A stretch of DNA of 64,000 nt from Microvirga solisilvae (GTDB lineage: Bacteria; Pseudomonadota; Alphaproteobacteria; Rhizobiales; Beijerinckiaceae), in NCBI RefSeq assembly GCF_022808595.1, contig NZ_JAKUCN010000002.1:434001-498000 (forward strand). The letters run 5' to 3'. The notes below the pieces were generated by a model. It worked only from the letters and a program-made list of their open reading frames with translations. It ran no database searches and was not told the origin of the DNA. Below, piece after piece: positions 26,880 to 34,991 of this stretch. The position numbers were made by a program, and so were the translations under genes. Position 1 is the first letter of the stretch; every line of letters starts with the position of its first letter.

Positions 26880-27686
26880 ATGCCTCTTCGCATCACGCTC
26901 GCAGGAGCAACAGGTTGGGTCGGCAAGGCCCTGGTGGCTGCGATTGCAGCCGCCGACGATCTGGAACTGGCGGGCGCGGTGAGCCGCAGCGCTGCAGGTC
27001 AGGATGCAGGAGAGGCCGCAGGCCTCTCCCGTCTTGGCGTGACGATCAGCGCAACCCTTGAAGAGGCATTGAAAGCACCATCCGACGTGGTGATCGACTA
27101 TACCAAGCCTAATGCGGTCAAGGCGCATGCCCTGACCGCACTCGCGCATGGCCGTCATGTGGTCGTCGGCACATCGGGTCTCTCGGCGGAAGAATACGCA
27201 GAGATCGATGCTGTCGCGCAGAAAGCCGGACGCGGTGTGCTCGCAGCCGGAAACTTCTCGATCACCGCGACGCTGCTGCGCCGCTTCGCGCTTGAAGCCG
27301 CGCGCTATGTGCCTGACGTGGAAGTGATCGATTACGCTTCCGCGAAGAAGCCCGACACGCCTTCCGGCACGGCGCGTGAACTCGCTGAGCTTCTGAGTGA
27401 AGTCCGCCAGCCTGCAACGTCGAAAGCCGTCGATGAGCTCACCGGCGTGCAGGAAACGCGCGGTGGCGCTCTCGGCGCGAAAGAGCCTGTGCAGGTTCAT
27501 TCACTGCGCATGCCATCCTTCGTCCTCTCGTGTGAGGCCGTGTTCGGCGCGGACAACGAGCGGCTCGTCATCCGTCACGATGCCGGATCGTCCGCCGCGC
27601 CTTATGTGACCGGCACGCTGCTCGCCGCACGTCGCGTCTCGTCCTTCACCGGATTGAAGCGCGGCCTCGATGCCGTGATGGATTAA
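26880..27686 (+). CDS. DapB-like dihydrodipicolinate reductase family protein
   Basis: A 268-residue protein with the DapB fold. It has a nucleotide-binding loop LAGATGWVGKALVAAI (usual form GAAGRMG), VVIDYTKPNAVKAHA, GTSGLSAEEY and the C-terminal domain beginning EVIDYASAKKPDTPSGTA. In canonical DapB the last segment reads HHRHKxDAPSGTA; here the two histidines, one of them catalytic, are Ala and Ser, while the lysine before PD and the PSGTA loop are kept. AAAGGA precedes the ATG. Its place between gcdH and a CoA-transferase suggests a role in lysine or glutarate degradation rather than lysine synthesis. It could still be a working divergent reductase. Confidence 0.75.
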   Translation: MPLRITLAGATGWVGKALVAAIAAADDLELAGAVSRSAAGQDAGEAAGLSRLGVTISATLEEALKAPSDVVIDYTKPNAVKAHALTALAHGRHVVVGTSGLSAEEYAEIDAVAQKAGRGVLAAGNFSITATLLRRFALEAARYVPDVEVIDYASAKKPDTPSGTARELAELLSEVRQPATSKAVDELTGVQETRGGALGAKEPVQVHSLRMPSFVLSCEAVFGADNERLVIRHDAGSSAAPYVTGTLLAARRVSSFTGLKRGLDAVMD

Positions 27687-27690
27687 GAAT

Positions 27691-28107
27691 GTGAAGCGAG
27701 TCGTAGTGCTTGCATCCTTGTCTCTGACGTTCAGCATCGGAATTGCCAAAGGTGCTGATCTCAAGGATGAAAAGGCTTTATCTGTGGGCCTGATCATTTC
27801 CCCGATCGGACCAGCAGGTTGGCAAGATGAGCAGTACCGATATACAGCCGCGATGTATGGTCCGGTCACTCATTCTAAGATCAAGGCCGTCTGTTGGCCC
27901 GATATGAGGGTTTGCCAAAGCTCAGCCTATGTTCTTTGCGACCTCGAAGATCCCGCCGTCGCTGAGACATTAAAGGGCTCGCAGGTCGAGACCTTGAAGC
28001 TGGATCAAGCCCCGCAATGCATACTGCAAGAAAACCTGTCTCGACTGGAAAAAGGCGAGGATTTCTTGCGAGGCTCAATCACCTATAGAAAAGGTGCGCG
28101 CCCTTGA
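27691..28107 (+). CDS. Small secreted hypothetical protein
   Basis: A 138-residue protein starting at GTG four bases after the dapB-like stop. An N-terminal signal peptide (VVLASLSLTFSIGIAKGA) is clear. The mature part has four cysteines (CWPDMRVC, CDLEDP, CILQEN), which could form two disulfides. I do not recognise the family. Base composition is visibly less GC-rich than its neighbours, with many AT-ending codons, so it may be a recent insert. The stop TGA shares bases with the TTG start of the CoA-transferase. Confidence 0.6.
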   Translation: MKRVVVLASLSLTFSIGIAKGADLKDEKALSVGLIISPIGPAGWQDEQYRYTAAMYGPVTHSKIKAVCWPDMRVCQSSAYVLCDLEDPAVAETLKGSQVETLKLDQAPQCILQENLSRLEKGEDFLRGSITYRKGARP

Positions 28108-29291
28108 AAGAGCAGCAAAATCGCCCCCTTAAGGGCCTGAAGGTTCTCGAACTCGCCCGCATTCTCGCCGGTCCCTGGGTCGGCCAGTTGCTTGCCGATC
28201 TCGGCGCCGATGTGGTGAAGGTGGAGCGTCCCGGTGCGGGTGACGACACGCGCGGCTGGGGTCCTCCCTTTGTGGAGGCAGCGGATGGCGGCGATCTCTC
28301 GGCGGCTTACTTTCATTCCTGCAATCGCGGCAAGCGTTCCATCGCGGTCGATTTCGAAAGCGAAGAGGGGCAGGCGCTCGTGCGCAAGCTCGCGTCACAT
28401 GCGGATGTGGTGATCGAGAACTTCAAAGTCGGTGGCTTGAAGAAATACGGTCTCGATTACGAGAGCCTGAAAGCCGTCAATCCACGCCTCGTCTATTGCT
28501 CCATCACGGGCTTCGGTCAGAACGGACCTTATGCGGCGCGTGCAGGCTACGATTTCATGATCCAGGGCCTCGGCGGCATCATGGATCTCACCGGCGATCC
28601 TGAGGGTGAGCCGCAGAAGATCGGCGTGGCTTACGTCGATATTTTCACCGGAGTCTATTCGGTGGTCGGCATTCTGGCAGCCTTACGCCAGCGCGACGTG
28701 ACGGGGGAGGGCACGCATCTCGACATGGCGTTGCTTGACGTGCAGACGAGCGTACTCGCCAACCAGGCGATGAACTATCTCGCCTCCGGCAAATCGCCAC
28801 GCCGCATGGGCAACGCGCATCCCAACATCGTGCCCTATCAGGTGTTTCCGGTCGCAGACGGTCACGTCATCGTGGCGGTCGGCAATGACGGCCAATTTTC
28901 TCGCTTCGTCGCCGTTCTGGGCCAGCCCGAACTGGCGCAGGACGAGCGCTTTGCCACCAATGCGGGTCGTGTGCGCCATCGCACCGAACTCGTGCCGGTT
29001 CTGACGAAACTCACCCTGGAGACGACGCGCGAGGCATTGCTGTCGGCGCTCGAAAAGCAGGGTGTGCCGGCGGGCCCGATCAACACGGTCGAGGATGTGT
29101 TCGCCGATCCCCAGGTGATCGCGCGCGGCATGAGGCTCGATCTTCCGTCAGCGGTTGCGAAGGGCGGGACTATTCCGTCCGTGCGCTCGCCTATCGTCAT
29201 GAACGGCGAGCCGATGGCGGCGTCGCGTCCCTCGCCGCGTTTGGGCGAGCATACGGACGAGGTTCTGAGCGATCCGTCCTGGATGGCTTAG
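28104..29291 (+). CDS. CaiB/BaiF (class III) CoA-transferase, probably glutarate-related
   Basis: A 395-residue family III CoA-transferase. Hallmarks: LKVLELARILAGPWVGQLLADLGADVVKVERPG at the N-terminus, CNRGKRSIAVDFESEEG, SITGFGQNGPYA and YDFMIQGLGGIMDLTG. The start is TTG at 28104, overlapping the previous stop as TTGA, a sign of translational coupling. Downstream of gcdH this family commonly activates glutarate to glutaryl-CoA (like human SUGCT), giving a compact glutarate pathway. The exact acyl donor and acceptor are inferred from context. Confidence 0.85.
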   Translation: MKEQQNRPLKGLKVLELARILAGPWVGQLLADLGADVVKVERPGAGDDTRGWGPPFVEAADGGDLSAAYFHSCNRGKRSIAVDFESEEGQALVRKLASHADVVIENFKVGGLKKYGLDYESLKAVNPRLVYCSITGFGQNGPYAARAGYDFMIQGLGGIMDLTGDPEGEPQKIGVAYVDIFTGVYSVVGILAALRQRDVTGEGTHLDMALLDVQTSVLANQAMNYLASGKSPRRMGNAHPNIVPYQVFPVADGHVIVAVGNDGQFSRFVAVLGQPELAQDERFATNAGRVRHRTELVPVLTKLTLETTREALLSALEKQGVPAGPINTVEDVFADPQVIARGMRLDLPSAVAKGGTIPSVRSPIVMNGEPMAASRPSPRLGEHTDEVLSDPSWMA

Positions 29292-29320
29292 AGCCTGGAG
29301 CGCAAAAGCGCTTCGATGCT

Positions 29321-29887
29321 TCAGGATGCGATGCCCTTCGTGAGCAGGCGGTTGATGAGCTGGACGATCCGCTCGCGATCCTGATCGGAGAAGGGGCTGA
29401 GGTTATGCATCTCGAGATTGCTGAGGCCTTCGACCGCGAGCCAGCCGAGAAGCGCGGCATCGAGATCATCGGAATTGGCTTTGAGACGATCCAACGTTTC
29501 AGCGATCACCGTGCGAACGGGGTCAAGAAGACGGGGATTCTCGGCAGTCGCGACCATCAACCCGGTCGCGACTTCCTGCATTTTTCCGCCGCAGCACATG
29601 TTAAGAAGAGTCTTGGTGGCGAGGCGCGCCTCCAGATTGGGGCCAGGCTCCATCTGGGCGCGCAAAGCCTCCCGGGATTCGGTCACCTGGTCGATCATGC
29701 GCTGGATCATGGCCTGAAGCAGCGCATCCTTGCTGGGAAAGTTGTAGAGGAGGCCGCCCTTGCTGAGGCCTGCCCTTTCGGCCACGGCATCGAGGGTCAG
29801 ACGGCCAGCCCCGATTTCCGCAACAAGCTCCGCAGCCGCGTCGAGAATTTTCTCGCGGGAACTCTTGCGGCCTCGGGTGTTTTCCAT
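29321..29887 (-). CDS. TetR family repressor of the adjacent RND pump
   Basis: A 188-residue regulator from the ATG at 29887 (MENTRGRKSSREKILDAAA). The N-terminal helix-turn-helix is LTLDAVAERAGLSKGGLLYNFPSKDALLQ; the rest is an all-helical ligand domain with a CC pair (NMCCGGKMQE). It is transcribed away from the RND efflux genes, and a palindrome just before its start could bind it and shut both promoters. A six-residue longer form starting at 29905 is possible. Confidence 0.88.
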   Translation of the reverse strand: MENTRGRKSSREKILDAAAELVAEIGAGRLTLDAVAERAGLSKGGLLYNFPSKDALLQAMIQRMIDQVTESREALRAQMEPGPNLEARLATKTLLNMCCGGKMQEVATGLMVATAENPRLLDPVRTVIAETLDRLKANSDDLDAALLGWLAVEGLSNLEMHNLSPFSDQDRERIVQLINRLLTKGIAS

Positions 29888-29909
29888 GTTTGGCAACTCT
29901 TGCAACTAA

Positions 29910-29923
29910 ACCGTCCAGTCGGT
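29910..29923. promoter_or_regulatory. Candidate TetR operator
   Basis: ACCGTCCAGTCGGT: arms ACCG and CGGT around six bases, flanked by A/T-rich CTAA and ATATA. The half-site spacing and sequence resemble operators of TetR repressors that guard efflux pumps. It is 22 bases upstream of the tetR start codon and within the divergent promoter region. Confidence 0.45.
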
Positions 29924-30032
29924 ATATAAATGCTGCCGCGGCATTGGCGTCAAGGGCAAGTTGAGCTATTGCCGCACCCTCATCTTATGTCTGTAGCCCG
30001 CCCGGCGGGCCTGTAACTTCTGGAAGAAGCCC

Positions 30033-31166
30033 ATGAAACGGCGCCTCGTAGTCGGTCTCGTCTTTACTCTTTCGATCCTGCTCTGTGCCGGGCTGATTTG
30101 GTTCAACTTCTTCCGGGACAAGATGATCAAGGACTTCTTCGCCAACATGCAGCCGCCGGCCCAGACGGTGTCCGCGGCCAAGGTTGAGGCGAAGACCTGG
30201 ACCCCGAGCATCAGCGCCATCGGTACGGCCAAGGCCGCCAACGGCGTCGAGCTGGCCTTCGAGACTCCTGGCATCGTCAAGGAGATCAAGTTCAAGGCGA
30301 ACCAGAAGATCCAGAAGGGCGATGTGCTCGTTCAGCTCGACGACACGGTCGAGCGCGCGGACATCCAGGATGTTCAAGCCAACGTCAAGACGGCGGAGAG
30401 TGCCTTCGAGCGCGCCAAGGCTTTGTCGAACCGCGGCTATGGCACGGAGGCCAATCTCGATCAGGCGAGTGCCTTGTTTGCCGCAGCACGCTCGCGCCTC
30501 GCGCGTCTGGAAGCCACCATTGAGCAGAAGGCTCTGAAGGCGCCGTTCTCCGGCGTGATCGGCATTCCGCGCGTCGATGTGGGCCAGTATCTGCAGCCCG
30601 GTTCCGTGATCGCGAGCTTCCAGGATCTCGATTCCATGAAGGTCGACTTCACGGTGCCCGAGCAGATGGCAGAGCAGGTCAAGCTCGATCAGGAAGTGCG
30701 CTTAGGCGTGAATGAGACCAATCTGCCCTTCAAGGGCCGCGTGATCGGCAAAGACCCCCGCGTCGATCCCAAGACCCGCCTCGTCTCCGTGCAGGCTCTC
30801 ATCGAGGACAACAAGGACAGGGCGATCCTGCCGGGTCAGTTCCTCCATGTGGAAGTCGTTCTGCCGGAGCAGCCCAACGTCATCACCGTGCCACAGACGG
30901 CTGTCATCACCAGCCTGTACGGGGATTACGTCTACACGGTCGAGCAGGAAGAGCGGGCGGGCAATCAGGTCCAGGTCGCCAAGCAGGTCTTCGTGAAGAC
31001 CGGCCGCCGCCGTGGTGGCGTGCTCGAAGTTCTCTCGGGCATCCAGCCGGGTCAGCAGGTCGTGGCTTCAGGGCAGAACAAGCTGCAGTCCGGCGCCACC
31101 GTCAAGATCGACAATACCATTGATGTGACGAAGCTCGACGCGACCAAGCTCGCGAACGGGCAATAG
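30033..31166 (+). CDS. RND efflux system periplasmic adaptor (HlyD/MFP family)
   Basis: A 377-residue membrane-fusion protein with one N-terminal anchor (LVFTLSILLCAGLIWFNFF), a biotinyl-lipoyl-like hairpin (VKEIKFKANQKIQKGDVLVQLDD), a coiled-coil part (residues about 110-160), and the matching second lipoyl half (APFSGVIGIPRVDVGQYLQPGS). Beta-barrel and membrane-proximal domains follow. It links the inner-membrane pump encoded 11 bases downstream to an outer-membrane channel. No channel gene is nearby, so a TolC-like protein elsewhere must be used. Confidence 0.92.
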   Translation: MKRRLVVGLVFTLSILLCAGLIWFNFFRDKMIKDFFANMQPPAQTVSAAKVEAKTWTPSISAIGTAKAANGVELAFETPGIVKEIKFKANQKIQKGDVLVQLDDTVERADIQDVQANVKTAESAFERAKALSNRGYGTEANLDQASALFAAARSRLARLEATIEQKALKAPFSGVIGIPRVDVGQYLQPGSVIASFQDLDSMKVDFTVPEQMAEQVKLDQEVRLGVNETNLPFKGRVIGKDPRVDPKTRLVSVQALIEDNKDRAILPGQFLHVEVVLPEQPNVITVPQTAVITSLYGDYVYTVEQEERAGNQVQVAKQVFVKTGRRRGGVLEVLSGIQPGQQVVASGQNKLQSGATVKIDNTIDVTKLDATKLANGQ

Positions 31167-31177
31167 GCAAAAACGTC

Positions 31178-34100
31178 ATGAGTTTCACAGAGCTTTTCAT
31201 CCGCCGCCCCGTTCTGTCGATGGTGGTGAGTCTCCTGATCCTGCTGCTCGGTGCGCAGGGTCTGATGAACTTGCAGGTGCGTCAGTACCCGGAAGTCAAG
31301 GAGACCACGATCACGGTCACGACGGCTTATGTCGGCGCCAGCGCCGACCTGATCCAGGGCTTCATCAGCACGCCCATCGCCAAATCCGTCTCGAGCGCGG
31401 AAGGCGTGGATTACGTGACCACGCAGAGCCGTCAGGGCGTCAGCACGGTCTCCGTGCGCATGCGCCTGAACACCGACCCGAACGCCGCTCTCACCGAGGT
31501 GACCGCCAAGGTGCAGCAGATCCGCGCGCAGCTTCCGCAGGAGGCTGAGGATCCGGTGATCATGAAGGGCACGGGCCAGAGCTTCGCCCTCATGTACATC
31601 ACCTTCGGCTCGACGGAGATGAATTCGGAACAGGTCTCGGAATTCCTGACCCGTGTCGTGCAGCCGCGTTTCGCGACGCTCGAAGGCGTCGGCAACGCCG
31701 AAATTCTCGGCGGGCGCGATTTCGCCATGCGCGTGTGGATCGACCCTGTGCGGCTCGCTTCGCGCGGCGTGACGGCGGGCGATGTGGTGCAGGCGATCAA
31801 CGCCAACAACTTCCTCGCCGCTCCCGGCAAGACGAAGAACGAATACGTCGCCTACACGCTCGACATGCAGACCACGCTGCAGACGCCCGATACCTTCGGC
31901 GCGCTGCCGATCCGTTCCAACGGCGACCAGGTCGTGCGCCTGCGCGACGTGGCGGATGTGGAACTTGGCCCTAAGAGCACCGACACCATCGTCAGCTTCA
32001 ACGGCAGCGAGGGCACCTTCATCGGCATCGTGCCGACGCCTTCCGCCAACCCGCTGACCGTTGCCGATGAAGTGACCCGCGCCATTGACTCGATCCGTCC
32101 GACCCTGCCCAAGGGCATGACGGTGGAGATCGTTTACGACGCCTCGAACTTCATCTCGGCATCGATCGAAGAGGTGTTCAAGACCATCGGCGAAGCAGCG
32201 CTCATCGTCGTGGTGGTGATCCTTCTGTTCCTCGGCTCCTTCCGTTCGGTGCTGATCCCGGTCGTCACGATTCCTCTCTCGCTGATCGGCGTGTGTTTCT
32301 TCCTTTACGCGCTGGGTTACTCGATCAACCTCCTGACCCTGCTCGCCATGGTGCTGGCCATCGGTCTCGTGGTCGACGACGCCATCGTGGTGCTGGAGAA
32401 CATTCACCGGCATATCGAGGAAGGGCTCAAACCTGTCGAAGCGGCGATCGTGGGCATGAAGGAAATCTTCATCCCCATCGTTTCGATGACGATCACGCTC
32501 GCGGCTGTGTATGCGCCTATCGGCTTCACCCAAGGCCTGACGGGCTCGCTCTTCCGAGAGTTCGCCTTCACGCTAGCCGGCGCCGTCATCATCTCGGGCA
32601 TCGTCGCCGTGACCCTCTCGCCGATGATGTCCTCGAAGCTCCTGAAGTCGCATGGCTCGCAGAGCCGTTTCGCCGCCTTCGTCGATCGCACCTTCACGCG
32701 GCTCGAGAACTGGTATGCGCGGCGCCTGAAGGGTTCGCTCGACTATCGCGCCGTCACTCTCGTGATCGTTGCGGTGCTGCTCGGCACCACGGTGTTCCTG
32801 TTCACGAAGACCAGCTCCGAGCTGGCGCCGGAAGAGGATCAGGGCGCTTATCTCGGCATCTTGAACGTGCCGAAATACGCAACCGCCGAATACACCCAGG
32901 CCTTCTCCAAGCAATTCACGAATGCGGCCGAGAAGATTCCTGAGATCGATGACAGCTTCCTGATCGTCGGCATCGACGGCGGTGGCGCAGGCTTCTTCGG
33001 CTTCAAGCTCAAGGAATGGAGCGAGCGCGACAAGAAAGGCGAGGCGACCAAGCAGGAAATTCAGAACTTGCTGAATCAGAACGCCGGCGTTCAGGCCTTC
33101 GCCTTCGCGCCTCCGTCCCTGCCCGGCGGCGGCGATGGCCTGCCGATCCAGTTCGTGCTGCGCACCATCGGCGATTCCTCTCAGGCCTATGAGGTCGCGG
33201 AACAGATTCGCAAGGAAGCGATGAAGTCCGGCAAGTTCATCGTGGTGCAGAACTCGATCTCCTACGAGACGCCGCGTGCCCGCATCGTGATCGATCGTGA
33301 TCGTGCGGCGGCGCTGGGCGTTCAGGTCTCCGAGATCGGCAACACCCTGGGTGCCCTCGTCGGCGGTGCGTCGATCTCCAAGTTCGACCGCGACAACCGC
33401 AGCTATGACGTGGTGAGCCAAGTGCGCCAGCAGGATCGCCTCAATCCGGAGCGTCTGGCTGAGTATTATGTGCGCGCCTCGGACGGCTCGATGGTGCCGC
33501 TCTCCGCCCTCGTCAGCATCAAGACAGATGCGGCGCCGGCAGTGATCGAGCAGTTCAACCAGCTCAACTCGGCAACGGTTGGCGCATTACCTCTGCCTGG
33601 CGTCACCACCTCGGAAGGCCTGGCGACCCTGCGCGAGATCGCGCAAAGGGTCATGCCCCAGGGCTTTTATGAGGATTATGCCGGTCAGTCGCGCCTCGAG
33701 ATCCAGGAGGGAAGCTCGATCTTCCTCGCCTTCGGTCTCGCGATCATCGTGATCTATCTGGTGCTGGCGGCGCAGTTCGAGAGCTTCCGCGATCCGTTCA
33801 TCATCATGATGTCGGTGCCGCTCTCCATGTTCGGCGCCATGATCTTCCTCAATCTCGGCTTGGCTACGCTGAACATCTATACGCAGGTGGGTCTGATCAC
33901 CCTGGTGGGTCTGATCACCAAGCACGGCATTCTCATGGTGGAGTTTGCCAACGAACTGAAGGAGAAGAACGGCGTCAGCAAGCGTGAGGCCATCCAGGAA
34001 GCCGCGCGCGTGCGTCTGCGTCCGATTCTCATGACCACGGCCGCCATGGTGCTCGGCGTCGCTCCGCTGCTCTATGCCAGCGGCGCGGGTGCGGCGGCTC

Positions 34101-34261
34101 GTTTCTCCATGGGTCTCGTGATCGCCTCGGGCATGTCCATCGGCACGATCTTCACCCTCTTCGTGGTGCCGATGTTCTACACCTACATCTCCAAGGAGAC
34201 CGTGCGGGGCACGAAGGCGAGCCATGAGCCCGCCCACCGCCAAGCTCTCGCAGCGGAGTAA
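31178..34261 (+). CDS. RND multidrug efflux permease (AcrB/MexF family)
   Basis: A 1027-residue, 12-helix proton-driven pump of the hydrophobe/amphiphile efflux group. It starts SFTELFIRRPVLSMVVSLLI. The proton-relay Asp pair is in helix 4 (MVLAIGLVVDDAIVVLEN), and GLVTLVGLITKHGILMVEFAN-like sequence (here GLITLVGLITKHGILMVEF) marks helix 10. Two large periplasmic loops lie between helices 1-2 and 7-8. The length is normal for the family. It is co-transcribed with the adaptor and followed by a strong terminator. Confidence 0.95.
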   Translation: MSFTELFIRRPVLSMVVSLLILLLGAQGLMNLQVRQYPEVKETTITVTTAYVGASADLIQGFISTPIAKSVSSAEGVDYVTTQSRQGVSTVSVRMRLNTDPNAALTEVTAKVQQIRAQLPQEAEDPVIMKGTGQSFALMYITFGSTEMNSEQVSEFLTRVVQPRFATLEGVGNAEILGGRDFAMRVWIDPVRLASRGVTAGDVVQAINANNFLAAPGKTKNEYVAYTLDMQTTLQTPDTFGALPIRSNGDQVVRLRDVADVELGPKSTDTIVSFNGSEGTFIGIVPTPSANPLTVADEVTRAIDSIRPTLPKGMTVEIVYDASNFISASIEEVFKTIGEAALIVVVVILLFLGSFRSVLIPVVTIPLSLIGVCFFLYALGYSINLLTLLAMVLAIGLVVDDAIVVLENIHRHIEEGLKPVEAAIVGMKEIFIPIVSMTITLAAVYAPIGFTQGLTGSLFREFAFTLAGAVIISGIVAVTLSPMMSSKLLKSHGSQSRFAAFVDRTFTRLENWYARRLKGSLDYRAVTLVIVAVLLGTTVFLFTKTSSELAPEEDQGAYLGILNVPKYATAEYTQAFSKQFTNAAEKIPEIDDSFLIVGIDGGGAGFFGFKLKEWSERDKKGEATKQEIQNLLNQNAGVQAFAFAPPSLPGGGDGLPIQFVLRTIGDSSQAYEVAEQIRKEAMKSGKFIVVQNSISYETPRARIVIDRDRAAALGVQVSEIGNTLGALVGGASISKFDRDNRSYDVVSQVRQQDRLNPERLAEYYVRASDGSMVPLSALVSIKTDAAPAVIEQFNQLNSATVGALPLPGVTTSEGLATLREIAQRVMPQGFYEDYAGQSRLEIQEGSSIFLAFGLAIIVIYLVLAAQFESFRDPFIIMMSVPLSMFGAMIFLNLGLATLNIYTQVGLITLVGLITKHGILMVEFANELKEKNGVSKREAIQEAARVRLRPILMTTAAMVLGVAPLLYASGAGAAARFSMGLVIASGMSIGTIFTLFVVPMFYTYISKETVRGTKASHEPAHRQALAAE

Positions 34262-34270
34262 AAACGAAAA

Positions 34271-34296
34271 GGCCGGGTGAGGAACCCGGCCTTTTT
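34271..34296 (+). terminator. Rho-independent terminator of the RND operon
   Basis: Stem GGCCGGGT (34271-34278) and ACCCGGCC (34284-34291) around GAGGA, followed by TTTTT. It begins nine bases after the pump stop codon. Confidence 0.9.
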
Positions 34297-34316
34297 CATG
34301 ATGAAGTCAAAGAGAA

Positions 34317-34346
34317 AGGCGGAGGCGCTTAACGTCTCCGCCTTTT
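34317..34346. terminator. Second, bidirectional terminator
   Basis: Stem AGGCGGAG (34317-34324) and CTCCGCCT (34336-34343), with TTTT on the plus strand after it and a pyrimidine/T run on the minus strand after the other arm. It separates the plus-strand RND operon from the convergent minus-strand fur-like genes and can serve both. Confidence 0.65.
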
Positions 34347-34367
34347 CTAATTTCCGGTGTCGGCTTT

Positions 34368-34523
34368 TTAAGCCTGGCGGGTCATCTCGCCTTCGACTTC
34401 CATGAAGGGCGAGATCGACCGGAAGCCGGCCTGTTCGGCGGCCTTGCGGACGGCTTCGGCCACTTCCGTGGAATGGACCTCGATGGTCTCGCCTGTCTTG
34501 GAATCCACGAACATGATCTTCAT
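34368..34523 (-). CDS. C-terminal (dimerisation) half of a split Fur/Zur-like protein
   Basis: A 51-codon frame, MKIMFVDSKTGETIEVHSTE then AEAVRKAAEQAGF and FMEVEGEM. It aligns in order with the dimerisation domain of Fur/Zur proteins (strand, CGxxIEF-like strand, helix ending GF, then the EVYG-like strand). It is in the same reading frame as the DNA-binding half at 34533-34826, separated only by TAA and three codons (GTG AAC GCC). The cysteines and histidines that bind zinc in the family are absent. It may restart at ATG 34523 or at the GTG directly after the TAA. Separate expression is uncertain. Confidence 0.55.
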   Translation of the reverse strand: MKIMFVDSKTGETIEVHSTEVAEAVRKAAEQAGFRSISPFMEVEGEMTRQA

Positions 34524-34532
34524 GGCGTTCAC

Positions 34533-34826
34533 TTACGGCTGGCCATGGGAGACCACGTAGGAGTTCTGCGTGGCGAGGCGGTGAACGAGGCCTGCATCGC
34601 GCAGGAAGTCCAGAGCCCGGTAGATCGTGACCGGGGCGAGGCGCTTCTTGTCGCTGCTGAGACGGTCGACGAGATCATAGGCGCCGACCGGGCCGCCGCT
34701 CTGGACGAGCTCGCGGTAAACCCGCTCGCGGATCGGGGTCAGGCGCAGATTGTTCTGACGGCACAGATCATCGGCGCGACGGAGGAGATTCTCTTCTTCT
34801 TCTTTTCTGAGGGCTCGGGTATTCAT
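34533..34826 (-). CDS. DNA-binding half of a Fur/Zur-like regulator, ended by TAA before the dimerisation domain
   Basis: A 97-residue protein with a complete Fur-family winged helix: NNLRLTPIRERVYRELVQ, GAYDLVDRLS and VTIYRALDFLRDAGLVHRL. It stops after NSYVVSHGQP, exactly where family members continue into metal-binding and dimerisation segments (normal length 135-160). AGGAG stands nine bases before the ATG. The continuation exists in frame after the stop (34368-34523). A perfect EcfG promoter lies about 160 bases upstream. It could be a decaying zur, a gene that became two peptides, or a metal-blind DNA-binding protein. Confidence 0.8.
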   Translation of the reverse strand: MNTRALRKEEEENLLRRADDLCRQNNLRLTPIRERVYRELVQSGGPVGAYDLVDRLSSDKKRLAPVTIYRALDFLRDAGLVHRLATQNSYVVSHGQP

Positions 34827-34898
34827 GGTCCACGCTCCTGTTATTTCAGAACCTACATATTCATATAGGGTAAGCGTCTTGCAGACAATGTGTTATCG

Positions 34899-34917
34899 TT
34901 GCAATCAACTATTGCAA
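34899..34917. promoter_or_regulatory. Perfect palindrome, candidate Zur/Fur-type operator
   Basis: TTGCAAT, five bases CAACT, ATTGCAA: a perfect 7-5-7 inverted repeat in an AT-rich leader 73 bases before the fur-like start. Its size fits a dimeric regulator; two Fur-family genes flank it. Which protein binds is unknown. Confidence 0.45.
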
Positions 34918-34970
34918 TTACGCATATTACCCAACGGAAGCTGGCGATTTGGCAGACAGATTCCCTAAGA

Positions 34971-34985
34971 GTGCAGCTATTGCAC
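34971..34985. promoter_or_regulatory. Second palindrome at the expected transcription start
   Basis: GTGCA, five bases GCTAT, TGCAC: a perfect 5-5-5 inverted repeat. It shares CTATTGCA with the palindrome at 34899-34917 and overlaps the start region expected from the EcfG-type promoter. Confidence 0.35.
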
Positions 34986-34991
34986 CGTAGT

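Noticed and set aside
29299..29312. AGCGC-AAAA-GCGCT hairpin between the CoA-transferase and tetR genes
   Set aside because: Only five base pairs and no T-run; too weak to call a terminator.
31052..32533. 493-codon minus-strand open frame opposite the RND pump
   Set aside because: Histidine/arginine/aspartate-rich shadow with no start context; the pump on the other strand is full-length.
20694..34535. Stop-codon reassignment (TAG in bcsA, TAA in the fur-like gene)
   Set aside because: Different stop codons are involved and TAG and TAA end many other intact genes here, so a changed genetic code is not supported.
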